Assembly: GCA_040754395.1 (NCBI GenBank)
Contig: JBFMCL010000013.1
Coordinates: forward strand, 1-64,000
Length of the DNA: 64,000 nt
Direction: 5' to 3'
Source: Nitrospirota bacterium
GTDB taxonomy: Bacteria; Nitrospirota; Thermodesulfovibrionia; Thermodesulfovibrionales; SM23-35
The notes below the pieces were generated by a model. The model worked only from the letters and a program-made list of their open reading frames with translations. It made no database searches and was not told the DNA's origin. Both the position numbers and the translations under genes were made by a program. Shown in pieces: positions 54,078-62,457 of this stretch (the stretch's first letter is position 1; the number at the start of each line of letters is the position of its first letter).

Positions 54078-55273
54078 TACAGTTCGATCCCCTTAATCCT
54101 TGCAACCTGCTGAACGTCCTTGTCGCCTCGTCCGGAGAGGTTTACCACAATGACCGCATCCCGCGGAAGCAGAGGGGCAAGCTTTATGACTTCAGCCAGT
54201 GCATGTGCTGATTCGAGGGCGGGTATGATGCCGTCGGTCATAGAAAGCATTTCGAAGGCGGAAAGAGCTTCATCGTCAGTTGCGTAAGAATACTGAATAC
54301 GTCCTGAGTCTTTCAGGAAGGAATGCTCCGGCCCGACAGACGCATAATCAAGGCCTGCTGATACAGAATGCGTGCCGAGGACATTCCCGTCATCGTCCTG
54401 CAGCAGATAGCTTTTACATCCCTGGAAGACACCGAGAGAGCCACCCGCAAACCGCGCCGCATGTTCCCCGGTTTCGATGCCCCTTCCTCCTGCTTCTACG
54501 CCGATCATTTTCACTTCCCTGTCAAGGAATTCATGGAAAAGGCCTATTGCATTGCTTCCGCCACCGACACATGCGATGAGATAATCAGGGAGTTTCCCCT
54601 CTGCCTCAAGGATCTGCGTTTTCGTTTCCCTGCCGATGACGGACTGGAAATCCCTCACCATCATCGGGAACGGGTGCGGGCCGAACACTGTGCCGAGTAT
54701 GTAATGAGTCGAGCGCACGTTGGTTGTCCAATCGCGTAGAGCCTCATTGATCGCATCTTTCAGTGTCATTGAGCCGGTCGGAACTTCAGTGACTTTTGCG
54801 CCGAGCAGTCGCATCCTGAACACATTCAGCGACTGCCTTTTCATATCCTCCGTTCCCATGTAAATTCCGCATTCGAGGCCGACAAGGGCGGCTCCTGTTG
54901 CAGTCGCGACACCATGCTGTCCGGCTCCCGTTTCAGCGATAACACGCTTCTTGCCCATCAGTTTTGCAAGCAGCACCTGTCCAACCGCATTATTGATCTT
55001 GTGAGCACCGGTGTGAGCCAGATCTTCACGCTTCAGGTATATTTTTGCACCTCCCAGATGCTCAGTCAGTCTCCGGGCAAAATACAGGGGTGTGGGTCTT
55101 CCTATATAGGTTTTCCGGAGATGGGCAAGCTGTTTTTGAAACTCTCGGTCTTTTCTGGAGCGGTAAAAGGCTTCCTCGAGTTCCAGGAGAGCAGGCATGA
55201 GAGTCTCAGGTACAAAACGGCCTCCGTAGATGCCGAAATATCCCCTTCTGTCAGGTCTTTTTTTGATGCACAC
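54077..55273 (-). CDS. trpB: Tryptophan synthase beta chain
   Basis: A 398-residue PLP enzyme joining indole and serine. [15 protein letters not shown] holds the PLP Lys; [15 protein letters not shown] binds the phosphate. The likely start is GTG 55273. The ribosome site GGGAGG overlaps that GTG and is spaced better for ATC at 55267, where homologues have Met before KKRPD; which is used is unclear. Promoter -10 TATAAT at 55308-55313. The other trp genes are not in the window. Confidence 0.96.
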   Translation of the reverse strand: MCIKKRPDRRGYFGIYGGRFVPETLMPALLELEEAFYRSRKDREFQKQLAHLRKTYIGRPTPLYFARRLTEHLGGAKIYLKREDLAHTGAHKINNAVGQVLLAKLMGKKRVIAETGAGQHGVATATGAALVGLECGIYMGTEDMKRQSLNVFRMRLLGAKVTEVPTGSMTLKDAINEALRDWTTNVRSTHYILGTVFGPHPFPMMVRDFQSVIGRETKTQILEAEGKLPDYLIACVGGGSNAIGLFHEFLDREVKMIGVEAGGRGIETGEHAARFAGGSLGVFQGCKSYLLQDDDGNVLGTHSVSAGLDYASVGPEHSFLKDSGRIQYSYATDDEALSAFEMLSMTDGIIPALESAHALAEVIKLAPLLPRDAVIVVNLSGRGDKDVQQVARIKGIEL

Positions 55274-55307
55274 CTCCCACCAGGTGATGGCTTTTTCTCA
55301 GGTGTGT

Positions 55308-55313
55308 ATTATA
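55308..55313 (-). promoter_or_regulatory. -10 box of the trpBA promoter
   Basis: TATAAT on the minus strand, 35 nt before the GTG. No strong -35 is present. No leader peptide or attenuator is evident in the short leader. Confidence 0.45.
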
Positions 55314-55489
55314 TCTCATCTCGGCGAAATATTTACACACTTGTCACACGCTGTCTGCGGGAAAGGAAGCGTTCTGATTTCAGCCATCATGTGGTTGCCG
55401 GTACCTTACTTCATTGAAACCAGTGGCGAGAGAGAAAATTTTCCGTTTACGCGTGACAGGACGTATCATTCCATGATACATTTTCTGTG

Positions 55490-57121
55490 ATGTACAGAAG
55501 AATTATTCTGATAACAGTGTGTCTTTTCTTTTTTTCGCCGTCCGTTCTGTGTGCAGGGGATGATATTGATGATCGTATTGCCTCCATGACCCTCAGGCAG
55601 AAGGTGGGGCAGCTTATCATGATAGGGATACGGGAGAGAACTCTCAGCAGGCAGGAAATCATGCATCTGAAGAAAATCAGCCCCGGTGGCATAGTATTCT
55701 ATGGAAGGAATGTGCGTCATGCTTCAGATATCCCCCCGCTTATCGCCCAAATCCGGGAGAGTATCGAAGAATCCGGTTTTCCGGTATTTTTTGCAACAGA
55801 TCAGGAAGGAGGCATCGTCCACAGGGTTGGGGGAGAAGACTATAAACCTCCTTCCGCAGTGACAATCGGTGCGACCGGTTCGGAGAAAATTGCACGGGAA
55901 GTGGGTCTGTCGGTGGGCAGCGCGCTCAGAACACTAGGCATCAATGTCAATCTTGCTCCTGTGCTTGATGTACCGCATGATATCCTTTCTGCACCGATAA
56001 CGCCGAGATGTTTCAGCAGCACACCTGAAACCGTAGAGAAACTGGGCGTTGCGTACATCTGCGGTATCCAGGAATCCGGTATTCTCTCTGCGGCAAAGCA
56101 TTTCCCGGGAATCGGAAGGGCGCTGGTGGATTCTCATTATGCCCTGCCGTCCATAACATGGAAGAATGCCCGGGAGCGAGAGGCAGATCTGATGCCGTTT
56201 ACGAGTGCGGTGAGATCCGGTGTTGATTTCATCATGGTCGGTCATGTTGTCGGTGAACCAGGTGACGGAAAAACCCCGGTATCACTCTCATCCTACTGGA
56301 TGAAGGACGTGTTGAGGGATGAAATAGGGTTTGATGGGTTGATTATCGTGGACAACATCGAAATGAAACCAATACAGGATATGATGCCGATACCGAAAGC
56401 GGCAGTCGAGTCATTGAGGGCAGGAGCTGATATCATCATGGTCAGCCATGAGAGGGAAAATCAGGAGTCGGTCTTTCAGACGGTTCTGCACGCTGCTGAG
56501 CAAGGGGATATTTCGATGCAGCGCCTTGATGACTCCCTGAGAAGGATTTTGCGTGCGAAGAAAAAATTGATGTCACGAGGGCCTGAAAACAAGGGTGTGC
56601 AAAGTCTCAGGGATATCTCAACAACCGTTGCCGGCCATTCCGTGATCGGGATCAAAAGGGAGGGGGCGCCGGATTTTCCCTTGTCCGGTACGGGAACAGT
56701 CCTGTATGCAGGGAATAATCTTCTGCTGTACAAGACTCTCGTTGACATGTTCAAAACTGCTGAAAACATGAATACGACCATGGGAAATTTCCTGAAGATC
56801 TATCCGTCCCTGAACCCCGAGGATTTTCTTCGAAAATTCGATGCATTGATTATCGATGCTGACTATCCCGATGCCGCGGTGCTCGTCTCTTTCTGCAATG
56901 CACTGAAAATCCCGTATTTGGTGCTCAAGATCCGTCCTTCAGATATCAGAAATACTCTCGAAAAACTCAGACCGGTACATTTGTTAGTCGTCTTTGAGGC
57001 TGAAAGGGTATATCTCGAAACCGGACTGGAGATACTCAGTGGCAAGAGGCAGATGCTCGGACGGCTGCCGTATGATCTTCCGCTTCCTTCCGGGTATGTT
57101 TACCTAAATCCCACCCGTTGA
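55490..57121 (+). CDS. Exported family 3 glycoside hydrolase (NagZ-like beta-N-acetylhexosaminidase)
   Basis: A 543-residue enzyme with a signal peptide (about 1-20, SVLCAG). The GH3 barrel covers about 25-345: FFATDQEGGIVHRVGG, the loop AAKHFPGIGRALVDSH with the catalytic Asp-His dyad of NagZ-type enzymes, and LIIVDNIEMKPI with the nucleophile Asp. A second alpha/beta domain follows (345-543). NagZ is usually cytosolic and shorter; export points to periplasmic peptidoglycan or glycan trimming. An inverted repeat GTATCAT/ATGATAC (55463-55479) lies just upstream. The 3' end overlaps the convergent lipoprotein gene by 18 bp. Confidence 0.9.
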   Translation: MYRRIILITVCLFFFSPSVLCAGDDIDDRIASMTLRQKVGQLIMIGIRERTLSRQEIMHLKKISPGGIVFYGRNVRHASDIPPLIAQIRESIEESGFPVFFATDQEGGIVHRVGGEDYKPPSAVTIGATGSEKIAREVGLSVGSALRTLGINVNLAPVLDVPHDILSAPITPRCFSSTPETVEKLGVAYICGIQESGILSAAKHFPGIGRALVDSHYALPSITWKNAREREADLMPFTSAVRSGVDFIMVGHVVGEPGDGKTPVSLSSYWMKDVLRDEIGFDGLIIVDNIEMKPIQDMMPIPKAAVESLRAGADIIMVSHERENQESVFQTVLHAAEQGDISMQRLDDSLRRILRAKKKLMSRGPENKGVQSLRDISTTVAGHSVIGIKREGAPDFPLSGTGTVLYAGNNLLLYKTLVDMFKTAENMNTTMGNFLKIYPSLNPEDFLRKFDALIIDADYPDAAVLVSFCNALKIPYLVLKIRPSDIRNTLEKLRPVHLLVVFEAERVYLETGLEILSGKRQMLGRLPYDLPLPSGYVYLNPTR

Positions 57122-58816
57122 ACAGGAAGCTGGTGGCGAAGACCCGCACCAGTTCGTAATGTTAGAGATACAGTTATTTGATTCATTGGATTCTGCAATG
57201 TTGTTGTCGGGATCGACAGTGATTCTGTATTCAATTGGCATATAGCTTAGTGTGATGACCACATTCTGACTGCCGCCTGCGGGAACTGAAACCATCGCAG
57301 AGTTGCAGTCATAGAATACGCAGGCATCGGTACTTTCCACGAATACCACTGCATTGACCGCATTGGCTGTTCCGTTGTTTACCACATCGAAGCTGATATC
57401 AAAACTGTTTATTATTGCGTTCACCGGCTGGAGGTCGACAAAGCTCGGTGTTAAGGTTGTGGCGGATTTCTCGACCGTGTTTTGCTCCATATTCCCGGTA
57501 TTGTCCGCTGCCCTGACGACAAAATAGTATGTCGTGGCAGGAGAGAGGCTTGTGACAGTGGCGGTTGCAGCACTTAAGACAATATCTCTCGGGATTGTAA
57601 AGTTCTGGCCTTTTGAAAAAGCCGACATGTAAATATAGTAGGCGATATCTGATGCTGGTGTGACATCGTCTGTTGCAGGATTCCATGAAAGACGTATCGA
57701 TGAAGTACTGAGCGCTGTTGCCGATACCAGACCGCTGAAAGAGGGGGGGGTGGTGTCAGGCATTGATTTTGTTGTAGCAGATTTCTCCACCGTATTGCTG
57801 TCAATATTGTATGCCGCATCTCTTGCCCTGACAATAAAATAATATGTGGTATCAGGTCCCAGTCCGGTCACAGTGAATGACGTTGCACCGGGTGCGCTGG
57901 CAGAATTGGCAACAGCGAGATTCTGTTCTCCGGACGACGTCGCAACATAGATCAGATAATCGATATGCGCCGGATCGGAAGCATTGTCGGACGCGGGATC
58001 CCATTCCAGCAGGATTTCGCTTGATGAGATCGCAGTTGCCGATACCAGACCGTTGAAAGAGGGAGGGGTGGTGTCCGGAGGGGAAAGGGTAGTTGCGGAT
58101 TTCTCTGTCACATTTGTATCGATGAGGCCACGCTCGTCCTTTGCCCGTACGACGAAGTAATACGTCGTGGACGGGTTCAGACCGATGACTGTCAATGAAG
58201 TCGCCCCCTGAGGCGTGACAAAACTTGGTGCAGAGAAGTTTTGTGCTCCGGACGACGTTGCCATATAAATGAGATATTGTATGTTGGCCTGTGGTGTGAC
58301 ATTATCGGATGCAGGAGCCCAAACGAGTTCGACCGAAGTTGTAGAAGTTGCAGTTGCAGACACAAGACCACCAAAAGCCGGTGGAACGCTGTCTGTTGAT
58401 ACCATAACGATGAAGAGTGCGACAGGATTTCCATCCAGATTTGCATAGGTCTCTCCGCGGTAGGTAACGTTGTCAGGAGGACTGAGCGCATCATTTATCG
58501 CTTCGACCACGAAATTTCTGTTCGGGCCGTTCGGGACATCGAACTGCTTCGAGACCGTGCTTTGTCCTGCAACCTGAACAGTCTCGGAGATTTCTGCCAT
58601 ATCAGGCGCTGTGATGCTGAACCGGATGCTGGTCACGTTCGTTGGTATGGTCGAGGATGCCTTAACAAACAGCCCCCCGGCTCCGGTCCTTGTCTCGCCG
58701 AGATTGATTGTTACCTTCGTCTTGCCGGAGGTGAACGATGCGGAACCTCCTCCTCCCCCGCAGTGTATATTCAGTGACAGAAAAGCAAGAATGAACAGTA
58801 TGCTCAGCTTTTTCAT
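57104..58816 (-). CDS. Fibronectin type III repeat lipoprotein
   Basis: A 570-residue exported protein. The signal peptide ends SLNIHC-GGGGGS; Cys19 followed by five Gly looks like a lipoprotein, though His at -1 is atypical. A beta domain (about 25-140) precedes three fibronectin III repeats (about 145-244, 250-349, 356-455), each with GLVSATA..., TTYYF(V/I)VRA and KSATT. A CARDB-like domain (460-554) and a Cys-rich end follow. The repeats (DNA 57452-58384) are similar enough to recombine. ATG 58816 has GAGGGT ahead. Last gene of a three-gene operon, 13 nt after fecR. Likely surface adhesion or binding. Confidence 0.85.
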   Translation of the reverse strand: MKKLSILFILAFLSLNIHCGGGGGSASFTSGKTKVTINLGETRTGAGGLFVKASSTIPTNVTSIRFSITAPDMAEISETVQVAGQSTVSKQFDVPNGPNRNFVVEAINDALSPPDNVTYRGETYANLDGNPVALFIVMVSTDSVPPAFGGLVSATATSTTSVELVWAPASDNVTPQANIQYLIYMATSSGAQNFSAPSFVTPQGATSLTVIGLNPSTTYYFVVRAKDERGLIDTNVTEKSATTLSPPDTTPPSFNGLVSATAISSSEILLEWDPASDNASDPAHIDYLIYVATSSGEQNLAVANSASAPGATSFTVTGLGPDTTYYFIVRARDAAYNIDSNTVEKSATTKSMPDTTPPSFSGLVSATALSTSSIRLSWNPATDDVTPASDIAYYIYMSAFSKGQNFTIPRDIVLSAATATVTSLSPATTYYFVVRAADNTGNMEQNTVEKSATTLTPSFVDLQPVNAIINSFDISFDVVNNGTANAVNAVVFVESTDACVFYDCNSAMVSVPAGGSQNVVITLSYMPIEYRITVDPDNNIAESNESNNCISNITNWCGSSPPASCSTGGI

Positions 58817-58829
58817 GGCTACCCTCAAT

Positions 58830-59612
58830 TTATTTTTGCCAGTCCAGATCAATGTTCACAGGAGTTGTCGGTTTTACCGTTATTCCCGGATCCTGGTCTG
58901 AGAGCGGCAGCATTTTCATCATTTCCACTCCTGTCTGATCCGGTGCCACAATAATCGCTGCAGGACCCGGCACCGACAGTTCGTGGATGACGTCAGTTTC
59001 TGTCATTAGTCTGTTGATAAGACTAGGTGGTGCGGCAACAGGCTCGGGAACAGGCTCGCCTTCAATAAGAGTAATCGTCATTCCGGGTTCGAGTCTGAAA
59101 CTGCCGGTAATTTTTTCGTCTGCGCTCATGCCGGTCACGATACCCTCAATGCAGAGGATGATTGTAAACCTTTTGCCGTCCATGATGCCTGTCTCGAAGA
59201 GGATGATTGTACCCCTTGCTGCTGCGACTGAAGTCGGTGTGTGCACTTCAAAATCAGATTTTCCGACAATAGACCGCATTTTGCCTTCAAGAAGGCTGAA
59301 AACGGACTTCCCGCGTTTGTCTTTCGCAAACACAAGTTCCCTGATGACAGCTTTTGATTTTTCTCCCAGGGTCAGCATACTGTCATCGACAAACAGCATC
59401 TTTGCCCGTGACGCCTCAAGGGTTGAAACAGTATCTCTGACAAGGATACTGTCCTTCATTTTTGTTTCAAGGGTCTTTTGGTCTCTGTCAATAAGCACTC
59501 TTCCTTTTACCGCGACCATGGTCCCCACGCCGTCTTCAGCCGGAGCGATAACCGGATAAAAAAGGATTGCGCAGAACAGAAGAAGTATGACTGAAAGTTT
59601 CTCGATCTTCAT
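58830..59612 (-). CDS. Exported FecR-domain protein
   Basis: A 260-residue protein. Signal peptide (about 1-25, IAPAED), FecR domain (30-175: DTVSTLEASRAKMLFVDDSMLTLGEKSK, HTPTSVAAARGT), then a Pro-rich tail. Free-standing periplasmic FecR proteins like this often pair with outer membrane or adhesin genes and are not sigma-factor regulators. It follows the TPR-barrel gene without a gap. Confidence 0.85.
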   Translation of the reverse strand: MKIEKLSVILLLFCAILFYPVIAPAEDGVGTMVAVKGRVLIDRDQKTLETKMKDSILVRDTVSTLEASRAKMLFVDDSMLTLGEKSKAVIRELVFAKDKRGKSVFSLLEGKMRSIVGKSDFEVHTPTSVAAARGTIILFETGIMDGKRFTIILCIEGIVTGMSADEKITGSFRLEPGMTITLIEGEPVPEPVAAPPSLINRLMTETDVIHELSVPGPAAIIVAPDQTGVEMMKMLPLSDQDPGITVKPTTPVNIDLDWQK

Positions 59613-60953
59613 TTAAAACCTCGCATTGATAAAGAAGCTTGTGACAGCTCGTTCATAGTCAAAGACCTCAATATTCGACTTGTTTCTCACATATAACTGC
59701 CCGAGAGTGAAGCTGAAGACTCTTGACAATGTTTTTGTCGCTGAAATGGAAGCGGAAAGAACCTCGTCTTTTCGTGTTCTGGATGACACTGCAGGATTGT
59801 GCTCCCTGTAATTCTTGTTGTAGTATTCTCCGCTGAGGTTGATATAAAGACCAACAGGAAGGTTGAACTGGAGTCCCGCCATTCCCTTGTTTCCAGTATA
59901 TTCCCAGAATTCCTTTTTGGGAGTTTCTTTGTCGTATGCGTATGACACCCGGAAATTGACATATGAGCCAAGGGGTATGTTCTGCGTAATCCCTGCCATG
60001 TTGTTAAACCCGGTCCTGTCAGAATTCGTGTCAAACAGGGATGAGTTGATATAGTGCATATTTTTGTATCGGTATTCAAGGATTGTAGAAAAGCCTTTCC
60101 CTTCAGAGATGATGAGCGACGGTGACACAACATGTGCATAATTATAGGGGTCTCCTCCCACGAGCAGATAGTCAAAAGCATACGCTGTTTTCAGGCTCAG
60201 AAGGGTAGAAATGCGGAAGGTTGCCGTGAGGTCGAAGAGGTTGTCCATTACATTGAAGTCTGAAAGATGGACGTGCAAGTTCTGATAGAAGCTGTATCCT
60301 GCGGAGGCATCCACTGTCCCCGTATTCACAAAATTGTATTTGCCCTTGAGATAAATGACCGCACTCCAGTCCGATTTCCTTGAGATTCCTTCAGGCAGCG
60401 GCGCATCCCCGGAATCAAGCACTACATTATTGTCGTACTGCGCGCCAACCGAGATGTTCAGAGCCAATGGTCCTACGGTTCCCTGCTTCTGAAGGCTGCT
60501 GAGGTATTGTTTTGCCTTTTTCGAATAGTCAGTGTCAGGGGCAAGACTGACGACATTCTCCAGATAATCCTCTGCTTCTTCCTTATTGGACTTGTGGTAA
60601 TAGAAAATCCCGAGTTCGAGGTTTGTCCGGGGATTCTGAGGATTCATTCTGAGCGCCTTTTTCAGAAATGCCTCTGCTTCTCCGTCTCCCAGACGGCTGA
60701 GTGCGATGCCGAGATAAAGCGTTGCTTTTTCATCATCAGGCCTCGTACTGAGAATCTCCCTGAGTTCTCTGACCGCATGTTCGTATTTGGCATTCTCGAT
60801 ACTGTCCAGGGCTTTTGTTATCGAAATTTCGTACGAAGAATCTGTCTGTCCCGCGAAACCAGGAGAGACTGAAATGAGAAAAGCAAAGAAGAACAGCAGA
60901 AAAAGAGGGAAGATTTGCGGAAATCTGGGAAGAGATTTGGATATTTTTAGCAT
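59613..60953 (-). CDS. TPR plus outer-membrane beta-barrel protein (Slam-like architecture)
   Basis: A 446-residue protein. Signal peptide (about 15-35), then TPR helices (about 45-150: SIENAKYEHAVRELREILST, NPRTNLELGIFYYHK), then about 290 residues of alternating amphipathic strands ending in the C-terminal Phe of outer membrane proteins (FFINARF). Periplasmic TPR plus a 14-strand-size barrel is the layout of surface lipoprotein assembly modulators (DUF560). The operon also encodes a lipoprotein-like fibronectin III protein, a plausible client. The Slam assignment is architectural inference. AGAGG lies ahead of the ATG, promoter at 60986-61013. Confidence 0.75.
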   Translation of the reverse strand: MLKISKSLPRFPQIFPLFLLFFFAFLISVSPGFAGQTDSSYEISITKALDSIENAKYEHAVRELREILSTRPDDEKATLYLGIALSRLGDGEAEAFLKKALRMNPQNPRTNLELGIFYYHKSNKEEAEDYLENVVSLAPDTDYSKKAKQYLSSLQKQGTVGPLALNISVGAQYDNNVVLDSGDAPLPEGISRKSDWSAVIYLKGKYNFVNTGTVDASAGYSFYQNLHVHLSDFNVMDNLFDLTATFRISTLLSLKTAYAFDYLLVGGDPYNYAHVVSPSLIISEGKGFSTILEYRYKNMHYINSSLFDTNSDRTGFNNMAGITQNIPLGSYVNFRVSYAYDKETPKKEFWEYTGNKGMAGLQFNLPVGLYINLSGEYYNKNYREHNPAVSSRTRKDEVLSASISATKTLSRVFSFTLGQLYVRNKSNIEVFDYERAVTSFFINARF

Positions 60954-60985
60954 ATGTAAACCTCTTATTTCACAGGGTACCTGCT

Positions 60986-61013
60986 ATTATATAGCTTTTA
61001 AGGATTATGTCAA
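60986..61013 (-). promoter_or_regulatory. Promoter of the TPR-barrel/FecR/FnIII operon
   Basis: Perfect TTGACA (61013-61008) and TATAAT (60991-60986), 16-nt spacer. Predicted leader about 27 nt including the ribosome site. It is divergent from the DUF3842 promoter. Confidence 0.75.
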
Positions 61014-61051
61014 GGCAAAAGCAAGCTGCCGTTCTCCCCTCATCCTGAATT

Positions 61052-61081
61052 TTGACTTTTCAGCTGCCATATTTTTATACT
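61052..61081 (+). promoter_or_regulatory. Promoter of DUF3842-CooT giving a leaderless message
   Basis: TTGACT (61052-61057), 18-nt spacer, TATACT (61076-61081), then 6 nt to GTG 61088. The geometry matches the dnaE promoter. Confidence 0.7.
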
Positions 61082-61087
61082 TATGAT

Positions 61088-61519
61088 GTGTTCAAGGTTG
61101 CTGTCATTGACGGGCAGGGCGGTGGTATAGGTAGCCTGATCGTAAAAAGGCTGAGGGATGAATTCGGTGACAGTGTGGATATCCTTGCACTCGGCACAAA
61201 TGCAGCCGCGACCTCTGCCATGATGAAATCAAGGGCGAATAAGGGGGCCACAGGAGAAAATGCGATCGTCTGGAACGCCGGCCGGGCAGGGATGATCATT
61301 GGCCCGCTCAGCATTGTTCTTCCCAATGCCATGCTCGGGGAACTTACGCCAAAAATGGCCGATGCGGTCCTGATATCCGGAGCGAAAAAAATCCTCCTGC
61401 CTCTGAACCAGGAGGGGATTGATATAATTGGGATTGAAAAAGAACCGTTGCCACACATGATAGAGAAGATAATCGAGTCTGTAAGGCATGAATTGGGAAA
61501 GGAGAGCCAGAATGTGTGA
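61088..61519 (+). CDS. DUF3842 family protein
   Basis: A 143-residue Rossmann-like protein. FKVAVIDGQGGGIGSLIVKR is the family's glycine motif; IVWNAGRAGMIIGPLSIVLP and EGIDIIGIEKEPLPHMIE follow. Biochemical function is unknown. The start is GTG 61088: there is no Shine-Dalgarno and the promoter places +1 on this codon. Longer frames begin inside the -35 box. The gene overlaps cooT-like by 8 bp; this pairing occurs in other anaerobes and suggests a nickel or CO-related role. Confidence 0.85.
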   Translation: MFKVAVIDGQGGGIGSLIVKRLRDEFGDSVDILALGTNAAATSAMMKSRANKGATGENAIVWNAGRAGMIIGPLSIVLPNAMLGELTPKMADAVLISGAKKILLPLNQEGIDIIGIEKEPLPHMIEKIIESVRHELGKESQNV

Positions 61520-61700
61520 GGCAAATGCCTATGTCTATCACAACGGAAAAGAGGAACTGTATCTCGAGAATGTCGATATCCTGAAACCGGAAGACGGAAA
61601 GATATATCTCAGAAATCTCTTCGGGGAACAAAAGGTCTTTGACGGGGAGATCAGGGAAGTATCACTTCTGAAACACAAGATCGTGCTCGAAAAGAAATAG
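61512..61700 (+). CDS. CooT-family nickel-binding protein
   Basis: A 62-residue protein beginning MCEANAYVYHNGKEELYLEN and including GKIYLRNLFGEQ. CooT proteins bind nickel through the N-terminal Cys2 and support CO dehydrogenase maturation. AAGGAG lies 7 nt before ATG 61512. No CO dehydrogenase gene is in the window. Confidence 0.88.
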   Translation: MCEANAYVYHNGKEELYLENVDILKPEDGKIYLRNLFGEQKVFDGEIREVSLLKHKIVLEKK

Positions 61701-61943
61701 CAGTCGTTCCGCAGTATCGCAGGGATTCCTGTCCCAAAAGCAGCATATACAGCGTTGCCCAAAACCTTTTCTGTTTCATGTGAGTACTTCTGCCCTTTTC
61801 ATGAAGTCAGGACTTGGCTGGCATTCGAGACCATTCCGGATCGCGGATTTCCGGGGGATTATGACTTGCTGATGCAGGAGATTGCTTCGTCACTTTGCTC
61901 TCGCAATGCCGCGTATGTCTTATCATTGCGGTACTGAATGAAG

Positions 61944-61983
61944 AAATACAGGGATGCTATGCGGTGACAGTATCCCTGTATTT
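61944..61983 (+). terminator. Hairpin terminator after the DUF3842-CooT operon
   Basis: AAATACAGGGAT (61944-61955) pairs over 12 bp with ATCCCTGTATTT (61972-61983), 16-nt loop, ending in a short T-rich run. It may also stop transcription from the convergent gene. The 240 nt before it hold no supported gene. Confidence 0.7.
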
Positions 61984-61994
61984 TATTGTAGCAT

Positions 61995-62246
61995 CTATTT
62001 CTTTGCCGTCTTCTTTTTTGATGACGGTTTTTTCTTCGGAGCAGCTTTCTTTGCAGTTTTCTTTTTCACAGGTTTTTTTGCGGGCTTCTTTTTCGGTTTT
62101 GCCGGTTTTTGTGCGGATGCTGAAATCTCTGCCACTTCGATTCCGCAGCAGTAAATAGGACTCAGAACTCCTTCTCCGGTTGACGTGACAACTACTTCAT
62201 TTCCGCAATGTTCACATTCGTAAGTGATAATTCTTGCTTTTGCCAT
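61995..62246 (-). CDS. Zinc-ribbon protein with a histone H1-like Lys/Ala/Pro tail
   Basis: An 83-residue protein. Residues 1-40 contain a C4 metal site (CEHC ... YCCG). Residues 47-83 are almost only K, A and P (PKKKPAKKPVKKKTAKKA), like histone H1 or bacterial HU tails. It probably binds nucleic acid or is a nucleoid or ribosome-associated factor (inference). GGAGG is 7 nt before the second ATG, so that start is chosen. Confidence 0.75.
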   Translation of the reverse strand: MAKARIITYECEHCGNEVVVTSTGEGVLSPIYCCGIEVAEISASAQKPAKPKKKPAKKPVKKKTAKKAAPKKKPSSKKKTAKK

Positions 62247-62320
62247 CATTATCCCTCCTTAATGTTTTATAGTATTAGTATAGTAGTTTTTATGATGTTT
62301 TGAAACTCGGAGGAAAAGAT

Positions 62321-62339
62321 CAGGAAAAACCTTTTCCTG
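62321..62339. repeat. Short inverted repeat in the divergent promoter region
   Basis: CAGGAAAA and TTTTCCTG, perfect, around ACC. It lies between the zinc-ribbon and YkgJ genes (gap 62247-62457, otherwise empty) and could be an operator or leader hairpin. Confidence 0.35.
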
Positions 62340-62457
62340 CCAAGGAGCAAAGGTATTCTTTCTTCACGGGTGAGTATACAGTCCGTGAGGCGGGAACCCC
62401 GGCATGAAAGGGAATTTGAGGGGAGTGATAAAAACAGCAGGGAATGGCGGGCAATAA

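Noticed and set aside
57452-58384. CRISPR or satellite array
   Set aside because: The periodic signal of about 310 bp is the DNA of three fibronectin III domains, with codon-level divergence.
61755-61937. 60-codon plus-strand frame after the CooT gene
   Set aside because: No ribosome site or family pattern; it lies between the operon end and its hairpin terminator.
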